DNA of 64,000 nucleotides from LD21 sp963715785 (GTDB lineage: Bacteria > Bacteroidota > Bacteroidia > Bacteroidales > VadinHA17): contig OY970276.1 in the NCBI GenBank assembly GCA_963715785.1, positions 2,480,001 through 2,544,000 on the forward strand. The letters are read 5' to 3'. The notes beneath the pieces were generated by a model. That model was given only the letters and a program-made list of their open reading frames with translations. It did not search any database and was not told where the DNA came from. The position numbers and the translations under genes were made by a program. Below, in pieces: positions 1 to 8,890 of this stretch. The stretch's first letter is position 1, and each line of letters starts with the position of its first letter.

Positions 1-374
1 ATGAGAGATGTGTGGCATGCTATCTTTGTGCAGCTGCCTGTCCGGTGGATTGTATCTCGCTTCAGGCCACAGAGGACGAAAAAGGAAGGAGATACCCTGA
101 ATTTTTCCGGATCAATTTTTCAAGATGCATCTTTTGCGGCTTCTGTGAGGAGGCTTGTCCGACTTATGCCATTCAGCTTATTCCGGATTTTGAGATGGCC
201 GAATATGACAGACAGAACATGGTCTATGAAAAGGAACACCTACTGATCAGTGGTGAAGGGAAATATCCCGGATATAATTTTTATAAAAATGCTGGTGTTG
301 ATATGGGTGTAAAAGGAAAAGGAGAAGGCGATAATGAGGAGAGCCCGGTTGATGTCAGGGATCTTTTACCGTAA
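1..374 (+). CDS. nuoI: NADH-quinone oxidoreductase subunit I (partial, 5' end outside window)
   Basis: This is the C-terminal 123 residues of the complex I subunit that carries clusters N6a and N6b and passes electrons toward the quinone site. The frame is open from base 3. Two ferredoxin-type 4Fe-4S motifs are visible: CVACYLCAAACP at residues 3-14 and CIFCGFCEEACP about 30 residues later. The tail after the second motif is polar and ends VDVRDLLP. It is followed 16 bp later by nuoJ, in the usual I-J-K-L-M-N order. The upstream part of the gene and the rest of the nuo operon lie before the window. Confidence 0.95.
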   Translation, partial: ERCVACYLCAAACPVDCISLQATEDEKGRRYPEFFRINFSRCIFCGFCEEACPTYAIQLIPDFEMAEYDRQNMVYEKEHLLISGEGKYPGYNFYKNAGVDMGVKGKGEGDNEESPVDVRDLLP

Positions 375-390
375 TTAAAATGCAAACAGA

Positions 391-912
391 ATGGATATAT
401 TCTTTTATATAGCAGCATTTGTGGCAATAATTTCAACTGTAATGGCCATCTCTGGGAGAAATGCTATTCATTCCCTGCTTTATCTGATCTTATCTCTTCT
501 GGCAATATCAGTGGTTTTTTACCTGCTGAGCGCTCCTTTTGTTGCGGCTTTGGAGGTAATCATCTATGCAGGTGCTATTATGGTTCTCTTCATCTTTGTG
601 ACAATGATGCTTAATATTGGAATTGAAAGAGAAACTGAAAAGAAATGGCTTAAGCCCGGCATGTGGATCGTTCCGTCAATCCTGGGTGCCATTCTGCTCG
701 TCACACTGATCTTTGCGGTAAAAAATATTAATGCATTTACTTCTGATAAAGAAGCCATACAGCCTAAAGATGTTGGTATTTCACTCTTTTCAACTTACCT
801 TCTGGGGGTTGAAATTGCTGCGATACTTCTGATGGCAGGTGTAATAGGAGCTTACCATCTTGGGAGTCAGAAGAAAAAAGTTAAGCACCGTTTTCTGGAA
901 ATAACTAAATGA
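391..912 (+). CDS. nuoJ: NADH-quinone oxidoreductase subunit J
   Basis: NuoJ is a membrane-arm subunit of complex I, 173 residues here, which is normal for the family. About five hydrophobic segments can be read (near residues 1-20, 28-47, 53-75, 91-112 and 133-158). The segment AALEVIIYAGAIMVLFIFV is the recognisable NuoJ transmembrane-3 signature, with its pi-bulge glycine region. The ATG at 391 follows nuoI closely. Its stop TGA ends at 912, one base before the nuoK start, so translation of the two is probably coupled. Confidence 0.93.
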   Translation: MDIFFYIAAFVAIISTVMAISGRNAIHSLLYLILSLLAISVVFYLLSAPFVAALEVIIYAGAIMVLFIFVTMMLNIGIERETEKKWLKPGMWIVPSILGAILLVTLIFAVKNINAFTSDKEAIQPKDVGISLFSTYLLGVEIAAILLMAGVIGAYHLGSQKKKVKHRFLEITK

Positions 913-913
913 T

Positions 914-1228
914 ATGTTAACCGTACCAGTCGGAACTCAAATATTATTTGCCGGGATCCTGTTTTTCCTGGGCCTGATCGGATTGCTGGTCCGCAGGAAT
1001 ATGATATTTATGCTGATGTCAATCGAAGTTATGTTTAATGCGGCAGGATTGGTTTTTATAATCGCCGGCACTCATTGGAAACAACCCGACGGGCAGGTCA
1101 TGTTTATTTTTATTCTGGCTGTAACTGCGGTCGAAGTATCAATAGCGCTTGCCTTGATCCTGCAGGTCTACCATCATTTTAAAACTCTTGATGCCGATGC
1201 GATAAATAATTTGAAGGATACGAACTGA
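914..1228 (+). CDS. nuoK: NADH-quinone oxidoreductase subunit K
   Basis: NuoK is a small three-helix proton-channel subunit of complex I; 104 residues is the standard size. The two conserved membrane glutamates are present in MSIEVMFNAAGLVF (helix 2) and TAVEVSIALALIL (helix 3); in the family these residues belong to the proton path. The gene begins one base after the nuoJ stop. Unlike the other junctions in this operon, the next gap (to nuoL) is 161 bp and is filled with a repeat element. Confidence 0.94.
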   Translation: MLTVPVGTQILFAGILFFLGLIGLLVRRNMIFMLMSIEVMFNAAGLVFIIAGTHWKQPDGQVMFIFILAVTAVEVSIALALILQVYHHFKTLDADAINNLKDTN

Positions 1229-1250
1229 GATTATTTTAAAAAATGAAATT

Positions 1251-1370
1251 TATTAAACACAAAGGTTACATCCTCCAACCCTCCCCAGGGGGGGTAATAC
1301 TCTCACAGGCTCGTCACATTTTTTTAAGACACAGTTTTAACCATCCTATAGGGAGGCAGGGGGGCAAATT
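1251..1370. repeat. Composite dispersed repeat inside the nuo operon
   Basis: The 161-bp nuoK-nuoL gap has no gene. It starts with an ACACAAAGG unit (about 1257-1265), also seen at 19613, then a C-run/G-run inverted stretch (CCCTCCCCAGGGGGGG, about 1278-1293). It ends with the unit ATAGGGAGGCAGGGGGGCAA (about 1348-1367), near copies of which occur at 31807-31836 and 32848-32875. The hairpin potential could modulate nuoL expression, but no T-run terminator follows it. Function is unknown. Confidence 0.7.
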
Positions 1371-1389
1371 AAACAGGAATTTAACTTAG

Positions 1390-3276
1390 ATGCTAAAAAT
1401 GAATACTCTGATTGCTCTCATACCAGTCATCCCTTTTCTGAGCTTTCTTATTCTGGCTCTATTCGGTTATAAGCTTTCCAGAAAGATAGCTTCTATTATT
1501 GGCGTCGGATCAATCGGTATTTCTGCTTTACTGACATTCATTCTTATTTTTGGATTTTTAGGGTCATTGGCCACGACAAAGGTATATTCGGTAAACCTGT
1601 GGGAATGGGTAAATGCCGGCAACCTTAAGATCGACATATCTTTCAGTGTTGATGCACTCTCGCTTGTATTTTGCTTTGTCATCACTTTTGTCGGTTTCCT
1701 GATACACCTTTATTCCGTTGAGTTCATGGCAAAAGATGAAGGCTTCACAAGATTCTTTGCATACATGAATCTCTTTATAGGTTCAATGCTTGTACTTGTA
1801 CTGGCTGACAATATTCTGCTCATGTATCTTGGATGGGAGGGAGTGGGTTTGTGCAGTTATCTGCTGATTGGCTTCTGGTACAAAGATCCTGCAAATGGAC
1901 ATGCGGCCAGAAAGGCATTTATAGTTACCCGGGTTGGTGACACTGCCATGATAATTGGGATCTTCATTCTTTTTCTGAATTTTGGCACCGTCAATATAAG
2001 CGATATGATGCAGCAGGCATCAGCAAAATGGGTAGGCGGCTCAGCAATAGCAACGCTTACTGCCGCATTATTGCTCGGTGGGGCACTTGGAAAGTCAGCC
2101 CAGCTTCCTTTACAAACATGGCTCCCCGATGCCATGGCCGGTCCGTCACCAGTCAGTGCCCTCATACATGCGGCAACGATGGTTACTGCCGGCGTGTACC
2201 TCATTGCGAGAACACATATTTTATTCAGCCTCGCTCCGGCAGTCCAGGCTGCAATAGCAATAATTGGAGCACTGACCCTTTTTATAGCCGGATTCAGCGC
2301 TTTGGCACAACACGACCTGAAGAGAATACTTGCATATTCTACTATCAGCCAGATTGGTTATATGTTTCTTGCTCTCGGAGTAGGTGCGTGGTCGGCGGGT
2401 GTATTTCATTTTATGATACATGCTTTTTTTAAAGCACTTTTATTTCTTGGAGCCGGTGTTGTAATACAGTCTCTTGATGAAGAGCATGATATCTTTAAGA
2501 TGGGAGGGCTTCGGAAAAAAATGCCTGTGGTATTTTATACTTTTCTGATAGGCTCCGCGTCACTCGCTGCACTTCCTCTGATAACAGCAGGCTTCTATAG
2601 CAAGGACCAGATTCTATGGTACTCGTTTTCCGCGCAAGGAGGAAGTCTGATATTATGGCTGGCAGGCATAACAGGCGCTCTTCTCACTGGTCTGTATTCC
2701 TTCAGGATGATATTTATAACGTTCTTTGGTGAAGCCAAAACAGAACCTACATTTCTTCCCGGCAAACTAATGACTGTTCCGTTGATAATTCTTGCATTTC
2801 TCTCTGTATTCGGAGGATTCATCGAATTACCATCTTCAATGGGTAATTTCCATCTTTTTTCGAGCCTAATTGATAATACTTTGCCAGCTACTGTAATGAA
2901 AACCGGGGAAAGAAGCGAAATTTTGTTTCAGGCCATTTCTGCAATTATAGCACTGGCAGGCATTTATATAGCATATCTTGTCTACCTGAAAAAGCCGGCT
3001 CTCTCAGAACCATATAGTCATAGCAGGCTAAATAAATTCTTTGAAAAAGGATGGGGATTTGATAAACTTTATGATAATGTTTTCGTCAGACCCGTTGTCT
3101 GGCTTTCCGAGATCGATAAAAAGGACTTCTTTGACCTGTGGAACATCTGGCTGGCTAAGCTGGCTCTTTCATCTAACCGGATTCTGAGCACCACCCAAAA
3201 CGGTAAATTAAGGTGGTACTTATTGTCATTCGCTGTCGGGATTGCGGTACTATTAACTTATATGCTCAGCAAATGA
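1390..3276 (+). CDS. nuoL: NADH-quinone oxidoreductase subunit L
   Basis: NuoL is the distal antiporter-like proton-pumping subunit of complex I with the long lateral helix; 628 residues fits. Key features visible are the conserved glutamate in YLGWEGVGLCSYLLIGFW and the lysine/proline region of helix 7, GKSAQLPLQTWLPDAMAGP, followed by SALIHAATMVTAGVYL. The C-terminal part (about 530-628) holds the amphipathic lateral helix and the anchoring helix. ATG codons at 1390 and 1399 are both possible starts. The stop overlaps the nuoM start (ATGA), indicating coupled translation. Confidence 0.95.
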   Translation: MLKMNTLIALIPVIPFLSFLILALFGYKLSRKIASIIGVGSIGISALLTFILIFGFLGSLATTKVYSVNLWEWVNAGNLKIDISFSVDALSLVFCFVITFVGFLIHLYSVEFMAKDEGFTRFFAYMNLFIGSMLVLVLADNILLMYLGWEGVGLCSYLLIGFWYKDPANGHAARKAFIVTRVGDTAMIIGIFILFLNFGTVNISDMMQQASAKWVGGSAIATLTAALLLGGALGKSAQLPLQTWLPDAMAGPSPVSALIHAATMVTAGVYLIARTHILFSLAPAVQAAIAIIGALTLFIAGFSALAQHDLKRILAYSTISQIGYMFLALGVGAWSAGVFHFMIHAFFKALLFLGAGVVIQSLDEEHDIFKMGGLRKKMPVVFYTFLIGSASLAALPLITAGFYSKDQILWYSFSAQGGSLILWLAGITGALLTGLYSFRMIFITFFGEAKTEPTFLPGKLMTVPLIILAFLSVFGGFIELPSSMGNFHLFSSLIDNTLPATVMKTGERSEILFQAISAIIALAGIYIAYLVYLKKPALSEPYSHSRLNKFFEKGWGFDKLYDNVFVRPVVWLSEIDKKDFFDLWNIWLAKLALSSNRILSTTQNGKLRWYLLSFAVGIAVLLTYMLSK

Positions 3277-4853
3277 TACTTATTTATATTATTCTCATAT
3301 TACTGGCCGGCGCAGTACTGGCATGGATAACCGGAATGAAAAACCATCTGTGGCCCAGGATAATTTCGCTTACAGCTTTATCAGCCGACCTTATCCTTAT
3401 CATCTTATATGTTCTGCATCCGGTGCCATATGATAACGACTGGCTGGCTGACGTTAAGATTGACTGGATACCGGCCTTCGGAATAAGTATGCATCTTGCT
3501 CTTGACGGACTTAGCGTTGTGATGCTTATACTGACCTTCTTCCTGGGTATAATTTCTGTTATTATTTCGTGGAAAGAGATAGACTCAAGACCAGGTTTTT
3601 TCCATTTTAATCTTCTTCTGATACTGGCCGGGATAACAGGCGTGTTTCTTTCCCTCGATCTTTTCCTTTTTTACTTCTTCTGGGAGCTCATGCTGGTTCC
3701 GATGTATTTTCTGATCGGGATTTGGGGACATGAAAACAAAACTGCAGCTTCGAACAAATTCTTTCTTTATACCCAGGCCAGTGGTCTCCTGATGTTCATT
3801 TCAATCATTGCGTTGTATTTTGTCCATGGACATTCTACGGGAGTATATACTTTTGATTATCTGCAACTTCTGGGTACGGCAATGCCTGACTCAACGGCAT
3901 TTCTTCTGATGCTGGGATTTCTGGCTGCATTTTTGGTAAAGCTGCCTGTAGTTCCGTTGCACAACTGGCTTCCAGATGCTCATACCGAAGCACCTACAGC
4001 CGGCAGCCTGATCCTGGCTGCCCTGTTGTTAAAGACAGGTGCATATGGCCTTTTGAGATTTATAGTTCCCCTGTTTCCTTCTGCATCAATGAGATTTGCT
4101 CCCATTGGAATGGCTCTGGGCGTGATCGGAATTTTATATGGCGCCAAGCTGGCCTTTGCCCAGACTGATCTGAAACGTCTTGTTGCTTATACAAGTGTGA
4201 GCCACATGGGTTTTGTTATACTCGGTGTTTTTTCATTCAATGAACTTGCATATCAGGGTGTTGTCATTCAGATGGTTGCTCATGGAATAAGTACAGGTGC
4301 ATTATTCGTGCTGGTTGGACAGCTATATGAGCGGATCCATACCCGGGATCTGAATAAGATGGGAGGCTTGTGGGAAAAAGTTCCGGTCATGGGTGCAATT
4401 GGACTCATCTTTTCTATGGCATCGTTGGGATTACCCGGTTTAGGGAATTTTATTGCAGAGCTTCTTATACTCCTTGGCGCCTTTAAGGCAAATGTCCTGA
4501 TGTCGTGCCTGGCAAGTCTCGGTTTGATAGCTGCGACAATTTATTCACTCAGAATTGTTCAGAAAGTTTTTATGGGCCGGAAGAATACCGACTGGAAAAT
4601 TATTGATCTCACCATCCGTGAAAAAGTGGTTTCGGGGTCACTGGTAATTGCAATTGTTTGGCTAGGGCTGTTTCCAAGACCAGTTCTTAATACGGCTAAA
4701 CCTGCATTATTAAAGACATTGAAGAATCAAAAAGAAATAGCATTTCAGAAACGGGTAAAAGAGACCAACGCCTGTACTATCAACATAGTATTGTTTAACC
4801 ACACTGACCCTGAGATTGCCGAAGGGTGCTGTTTGTGGATTTCAAATATTTAA
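3273..4853 (+). CDS. nuoM: NADH-quinone oxidoreductase subunit M
   Basis: NuoM is the second antiporter-like proton-pumping subunit, 526 residues. The ATG at 3273 overlaps the nuoL stop by four bases; an upstream in-frame start at 3213 would lie inside nuoL and is not preferred. The conserved helix-5 glutamate is in FYFFWELMLVPMYFLIGIWG, and the helix-7 lysine in LVKLPVVPLHNWLPDAHTEA. The last 35 or so residues after the final helix are polar and cysteine-containing, a species-specific tail. nuoN starts three bases after the stop. Confidence 0.95.
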   Translation: MILIYIILILLAGAVLAWITGMKNHLWPRIISLTALSADLILIILYVLHPVPYDNDWLADVKIDWIPAFGISMHLALDGLSVVMLILTFFLGIISVIISWKEIDSRPGFFHFNLLLILAGITGVFLSLDLFLFYFFWELMLVPMYFLIGIWGHENKTAASNKFFLYTQASGLLMFISIIALYFVHGHSTGVYTFDYLQLLGTAMPDSTAFLLMLGFLAAFLVKLPVVPLHNWLPDAHTEAPTAGSLILAALLLKTGAYGLLRFIVPLFPSASMRFAPIGMALGVIGILYGAKLAFAQTDLKRLVAYTSVSHMGFVILGVFSFNELAYQGVVIQMVAHGISTGALFVLVGQLYERIHTRDLNKMGGLWEKVPVMGAIGLIFSMASLGLPGLGNFIAELLILLGAFKANVLMSCLASLGLIAATIYSLRIVQKVFMGRKNTDWKIIDLTIREKVVSGSLVIAIVWLGLFPRPVLNTAKPALLKTLKNQKEIAFQKRVKETNACTINIVLFNHTDPEIAEGCCLWISNI

Positions 4854-4855
4854 GT

Positions 4856-6277
4856 ATGACCGAAAAAGATTTTTTGTGTTTAACTCCATTTCTCATAATA
4901 GCTTTAGCACCTGTTATGATAATGATTGTGATATCTATCCTGAGAAACTACAAGGTCGTATATTGTTTCTCGGTTTTTGCATTGCTGGCAGCATTTGCCT
5001 CAATATTCTTCATCCTGCCTCAGATTCCTCATAACATAGAGCCGTTATTCATTATTGATGTGTACAGTTTATTCTTCCTTGGAATAATCATTATTGCTGC
5101 CTTGCTTGTGACATTTCTTTCCTATGATTATATCAGTAAGCTGGAAGGGGTGAAGGAGGAATACTACATTGTGCTTTTCACTTCAACTTTAGGAGCTGCC
5201 TTACTTGCAGTTGCCAATCATTTTATTCTCTTTTTCCTGGGAATTGAAACACTCAGCATTTCATTATATATACTTATAGCATTCCAGCGGTCGAAAAGTA
5301 ATTCAATTGAAGCCGGTATTAAATATCTTATCCTGGCTTCTGTTTCCTCTGCTTTCTTATTGTTTGGCATGGCACTGATATACATGGAATTCGGGACTAT
5401 GCAATTTACAGCTATCATAACATTGCTTGGCGCTGGCGGGCAATTATCGCCGCTTGTAATAACAGGCTTTGGAATGATGCTGGTTGGGATTGGCTTTAAG
5501 TTGGCTCTGGTTCCGTTCCATATGTGGACACCTGATGTATACCAGGGTGCTCCTGCCCCCGTTTCGGCATATGTGGCGACCGTATCAAAAGGCTCCGTAA
5601 TGGCCGTTCTTATACGATTCTTCTTTAATATAAGGGGCTTTGATAATCAATATCTTTTTATTTCAATATCGGCAATAGCTATACTATCAATGTTTGTCGG
5701 AAATATCCTTGCCATCCGGCAGACCAATATAAAAAGGCTGTTAGGCTATTCTTCCATTGCCAATATGGGCTATCTGATAATAATTTTGCTGACAGGCAGC
5801 AGCAAGGGGATCCAGGCGTCGATCTTTTATCTTATTTCATATATTGTTACCACAATCGGCGCATTTGGTGTAGTCTCTCTTCTTTCAACAAAAGAGCATG
5901 AAGCTGAAAAATCAGAAGATTTCAGGGGACTTTTCTGGAAAAGGCCCTGGATTGCTATCGTTTTTACACTCTCTCTGTTATCACTGGCCGGCATTCCTGT
6001 GACAGCAGGATTCATAGCAAAATTTTATGTAATTCTTGAAGGAATGAAGGCAGGCCTGATGGTGCTTATTATTTCTATGATAATCAACAGTGTAATAGGG
6101 CTTTATTATTACCTGCGAATCATTACAACTCTCTTTTCCCTTCCAACTGATACCAAACTTCCGGAACTTTCTTTCACAGGTAATTTCACTCTGGCAATAG
6201 TGGCTGTCAGCATATTAATCCTTGGAATTTATCCTGGCTGGCTGATTAATATTATAGTGAAGTATGTTTCGCTGTAA
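4856..6277 (+). CDS. nuoN: NADH-quinone oxidoreductase subunit N
   Basis: NuoN is the third antiporter-like subunit of complex I, 473 residues from the ATG at 4856, which sits just after the nuoM stop. A start at 4826 would overlap nuoM by 28 bases and adds nothing family-like. The helix-5 glutamate is in FFLGIETLSISLYILIAF; the helix-7 region reads FKLALVPFHMWTPDVYQGAP followed by VSKGS. It is the last gene of the nuo operon and meets norZ tail to tail. Confidence 0.95.
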   Translation: MTEKDFLCLTPFLIIALAPVMIMIVISILRNYKVVYCFSVFALLAAFASIFFILPQIPHNIEPLFIIDVYSLFFLGIIIIAALLVTFLSYDYISKLEGVKEEYYIVLFTSTLGAALLAVANHFILFFLGIETLSISLYILIAFQRSKSNSIEAGIKYLILASVSSAFLLFGMALIYMEFGTMQFTAIITLLGAGGQLSPLVITGFGMMLVGIGFKLALVPFHMWTPDVYQGAPAPVSAYVATVSKGSVMAVLIRFFFNIRGFDNQYLFISISAIAILSMFVGNILAIRQTNIKRLLGYSSIANMGYLIIILLTGSSKGIQASIFYLISYIVTTIGAFGVVSLLSTKEHEAEKSEDFRGLFWKRPWIAIVFTLSLLSLAGIPVTAGFIAKFYVILEGMKAGLMVLIISMIINSVIGLYYYLRIITTLFSLPTDTKLPELSFTGNFTLAIVAVSILILGIYPGWLINIIVKYVSL

Positions 6278-6328
6278 AGATATTAATCCTCATAATCATC
6301 CCGACAACTTCAACCACCCCTTGAATCG

Positions 6329-6358
6329 ATTGCGAGGAAGTCTCAACAAGCAATTTTT
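6329..6358. terminator. Possible terminator between convergent nuoN and norZ
   Basis: An ATTGC/GCAAT stem (6329-6333 and 6350-6354) encloses an inner GAG/CTC pair and is followed on the plus strand by TTTTT. It lies 50 bp past the nuoN stop. The stem is short, so this is a weak call; the same kind of GATTGC...GCAAT unit also occurs as a dispersed repeat in many bacteria. Confidence 0.35.
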
Positions 6359-6412
6359 AAATCCCTGAAGGAATACTATAACCAGAATATTTTAGAGAGG
6401 ATTATTTATTCA

Positions 6413-8710
6413 TCAGTCTCCTGTTTTCAATGATTTGCGCATATTTACATATGTCATAAACACAGCGAAAAGCAATGGCAGCACACCGGCAAAAATAAAT
6501 GTCAGATCAGCGGGTAATCTGAGCCATGCCAGGTTGATAATATTCTGCTGGCCGGAAAATTCAAAACTCCGGGCATGCCAGTAGCCGTTTTTAATAACGT
6601 CCAGAAGTTGAAGAACGCCGCTGGGGAAAAGCTGTAAAATAACCATCCCGGCCAGTCCTATATTCAGTCCCCAGAACGAAACCCTTACATATTTTTCAAT
6701 TCTCTTCCAATGTTCTGTTGATGAAACCTGTCGGATAGCGAAGACGAGAAAAGCTAGTCCAAGCATCCCGAATACACCCATCAAAGCAGCATGGCCATGG
6801 TTTGGAGTCAGATTTGTACCTGTTTCATAATAACTTATGACAGGCAGATTAATTAAAAAACCAAATATACCGGCGCCGATGAAATTCCAGACTCCCACTG
6901 CAATTAAAAAGTAGAAGGTCCATTTATGAGGGAAATCTATTTTGTTGCCCTTTTCGTCAGTTTTTGATCTCATTAATTTTGCAAAATCTGATGCTTCAAG
7001 GGTCAGCAGGATTAACGGAACCACTTCCATTGCTGAAAATGATGCTGAAATAGCCATTGAGACTGATGTCTGTCCATTCCAGTACCAGTGATGTCCCGTT
7101 CCCAGTATACCTGCTCCCAGAAACAACACTGCATCGAGATAAATGATACGAGTCCCGGTATGCCTGGCTACGAGTCCAAGCTTAAAGAACATTATAGCGA
7201 CCATGACAGTGGCAAAGACTTCAAAAAAGCCTTCCACCCAAAGGTGAATTATCCAGAATCTCCAGGTATCGACTGTTGAATAATTGGTTGCGGAATTAAA
7301 GAAAAAAGCCGGAAGGTAAAAGAAGGGAATTGCAAATGCTGCCAGCAGGAATAAAGTTTTTAATTCACGCTCTTTGGGCTCTGTTCCTGTCGGTCTCACC
7401 GATCTCAAAAGTAAAAAGGCCCATAATATAAGTCCAATGGCCATCAGTACCTGCCATCCACGACCGATTTCAAGATATTCCCAGCCCTGATTTCCAAGCC
7501 AGAACCAAATTTTCTTCATCAGATCTTTTACTCCAAGATACTCCCCGAGCAAACTTCCAATAAGGAGCAGAGCAAGGGCTATAAACAAGAAATTGATCAG
7601 TGCTATCTGTCCTTTTGGTTCGCGTTTGGACAATAAAGCAGATACAAACAGTCCTCCGCCGATATAGGCTGTAGCAATCCATAAGATAGCGGATTGCAGG
7701 TGCCATGTGCGAAGCACATTTGATGGCAATAATGATGAGAGGTCGAATCCGAAAAACCCTTTTGAGTCAGCAAAGTAATGAGCCATTGCTCCACCTGCCA
7801 AAGTCTGAAGCAACAGTATAGAAATAGCTACCAGGAAAAATTTTATGGAAGCACGTTCGATTTTTGTTGGCTTCCCGGGTATCAGCTGGGGCGGAACAAA
7901 TTCTTTTCCTTCACGCCAGCCCAGATAATTAAACCGTCCAAAGAAGAAGAGTATGATAGCTATTCCTCCCAATAGGGTAATGAGGCTTAATGCGCTCCAT
8001 AATAATGCAGCACTCGAGGGGCCATTACCTGTAAGCGGCTCATAAGGAAAATTATTTGTATAAGAATAGTTTTTTCCGGGTGCCTGAGCAGCTGAAGCCC
8101 ACGAAGCCCAGGCAAAAAATGAGCAAATCTGTCTTATCTCTTCATTATTGGCTATCAATGTTTTTGGCAAGCCACGATTTAAGGCAGGGTTCTGAAAATA
8201 TTCCTTCCAGTAGGTGAGCTGATTATTGTACGATTTCGTTTCAGGCTCGGTAAAAATCAGATTATGATTTTCATAGCTATACCGATTTTTAGCCAAAAAA
8301 GTATGAGTCAATCCAATGAGGGATTCTTTCTGTTCAGGGGTAAGATCACTAACAGGAGTCCCAAATTTTTCATTTGCAAGTGAACTGGTGACTTCCAGTG
8401 CTACATTATGGAGATACTGGGCGGAATAATCAGGACCCAGATAAGCACCATGGCCCCATATGCTTCCATTGTCCATCAGTCCTCTTTTCAAAAACAGTTG
8501 CTGGCCACCCTCAATATCTGTCCGGGTAAAAAGAACTGAACCTGATGAGTCCAAAACTTTTTCAGGAATTGGAGGCTTTGAATTTCGATAATATGACCCG
8601 GTGGTTACCCAAATAAGGACTGCGAATTCGATCAGAAGAATAATGATAATTCCTCTTCTCCACCAGTAAGATAATTCCTGGTTGGCATGAGCATCATGTG
8701 AATTTTCCAT
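6413..8710 (-). CDS. norZ: Quinol-dependent nitric-oxide reductase (qNOR)
   Basis: This single-subunit enzyme reduces 2 NO to N2O with electrons from the quinol pool; it belongs to the heme-copper oxidase superfamily and sits in the inner membrane. From the ATG at 8710 the protein is 765 residues: one N-terminal helix, a periplasmic domain of about 200 residues with GHGAYLGPDYSAQYLH, then about 12 helices. Heme and non-heme-iron histidine regions are readable: TWHLQSAILWIATAY, HLWVEGFFEVFATVMVA, GTGHHWYWNGQ and NHGHAALMGVFG. An upstream GTG start at 8779 would add 23 residues and is less likely. The gene is free-standing and convergent with nuo. It serves NO detoxification or partial denitrification; no nor regulator gene is adjacent. 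Confidence 0.93.
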   Translation of the reverse strand: MENSHDAHANQELSYWWRRGIIIILLIEFAVLIWVTTGSYYRNSKPPIPEKVLDSSGSVLFTRTDIEGGQQLFLKRGLMDNGSIWGHGAYLGPDYSAQYLHNVALEVTSSLANEKFGTPVSDLTPEQKESLIGLTHTFLAKNRYSYENHNLIFTEPETKSYNNQLTYWKEYFQNPALNRGLPKTLIANNEEIRQICSFFAWASWASAAQAPGKNYSYTNNFPYEPLTGNGPSSAALLWSALSLITLLGGIAIILFFFGRFNYLGWREGKEFVPPQLIPGKPTKIERASIKFFLVAISILLLQTLAGGAMAHYFADSKGFFGFDLSSLLPSNVLRTWHLQSAILWIATAYIGGGLFVSALLSKREPKGQIALINFLFIALALLLIGSLLGEYLGVKDLMKKIWFWLGNQGWEYLEIGRGWQVLMAIGLILWAFLLLRSVRPTGTEPKERELKTLFLLAAFAIPFFYLPAFFFNSATNYSTVDTWRFWIIHLWVEGFFEVFATVMVAIMFFKLGLVARHTGTRIIYLDAVLFLGAGILGTGHHWYWNGQTSVSMAISASFSAMEVVPLILLTLEASDFAKLMRSKTDEKGNKIDFPHKWTFYFLIAVGVWNFIGAGIFGFLINLPVISYYETGTNLTPNHGHAALMGVFGMLGLAFLVFAIRQVSSTEHWKRIEKYVRVSFWGLNIGLAGMVILQLFPSGVLQLLDVIKNGYWHARSFEFSGQQNIINLAWLRLPADLTFIFAGVLPLLFAVFMTYVNMRKSLKTGD

Positions 8711-8890
8711 AGGAGATATATTAGGTGAATAGTATTCTGTATCTGCCAGAGTCCAATTTGGAATTTTGGCCACTGTCACGAATATATATGTCTCTACAAT
8801 TTACAGGAATTTTCTCTTTTTCAAAAAAAGATTTTTCAACACAATGAATCTCATGCTTACAATAAAAATATCATATTATCCTGTCTGAAT

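Noticed and set aside
2028..2432. 134-codon frame inside nuoL
   Set aside because: It lies wholly in nuoL in another frame, with no domain and atypical composition.
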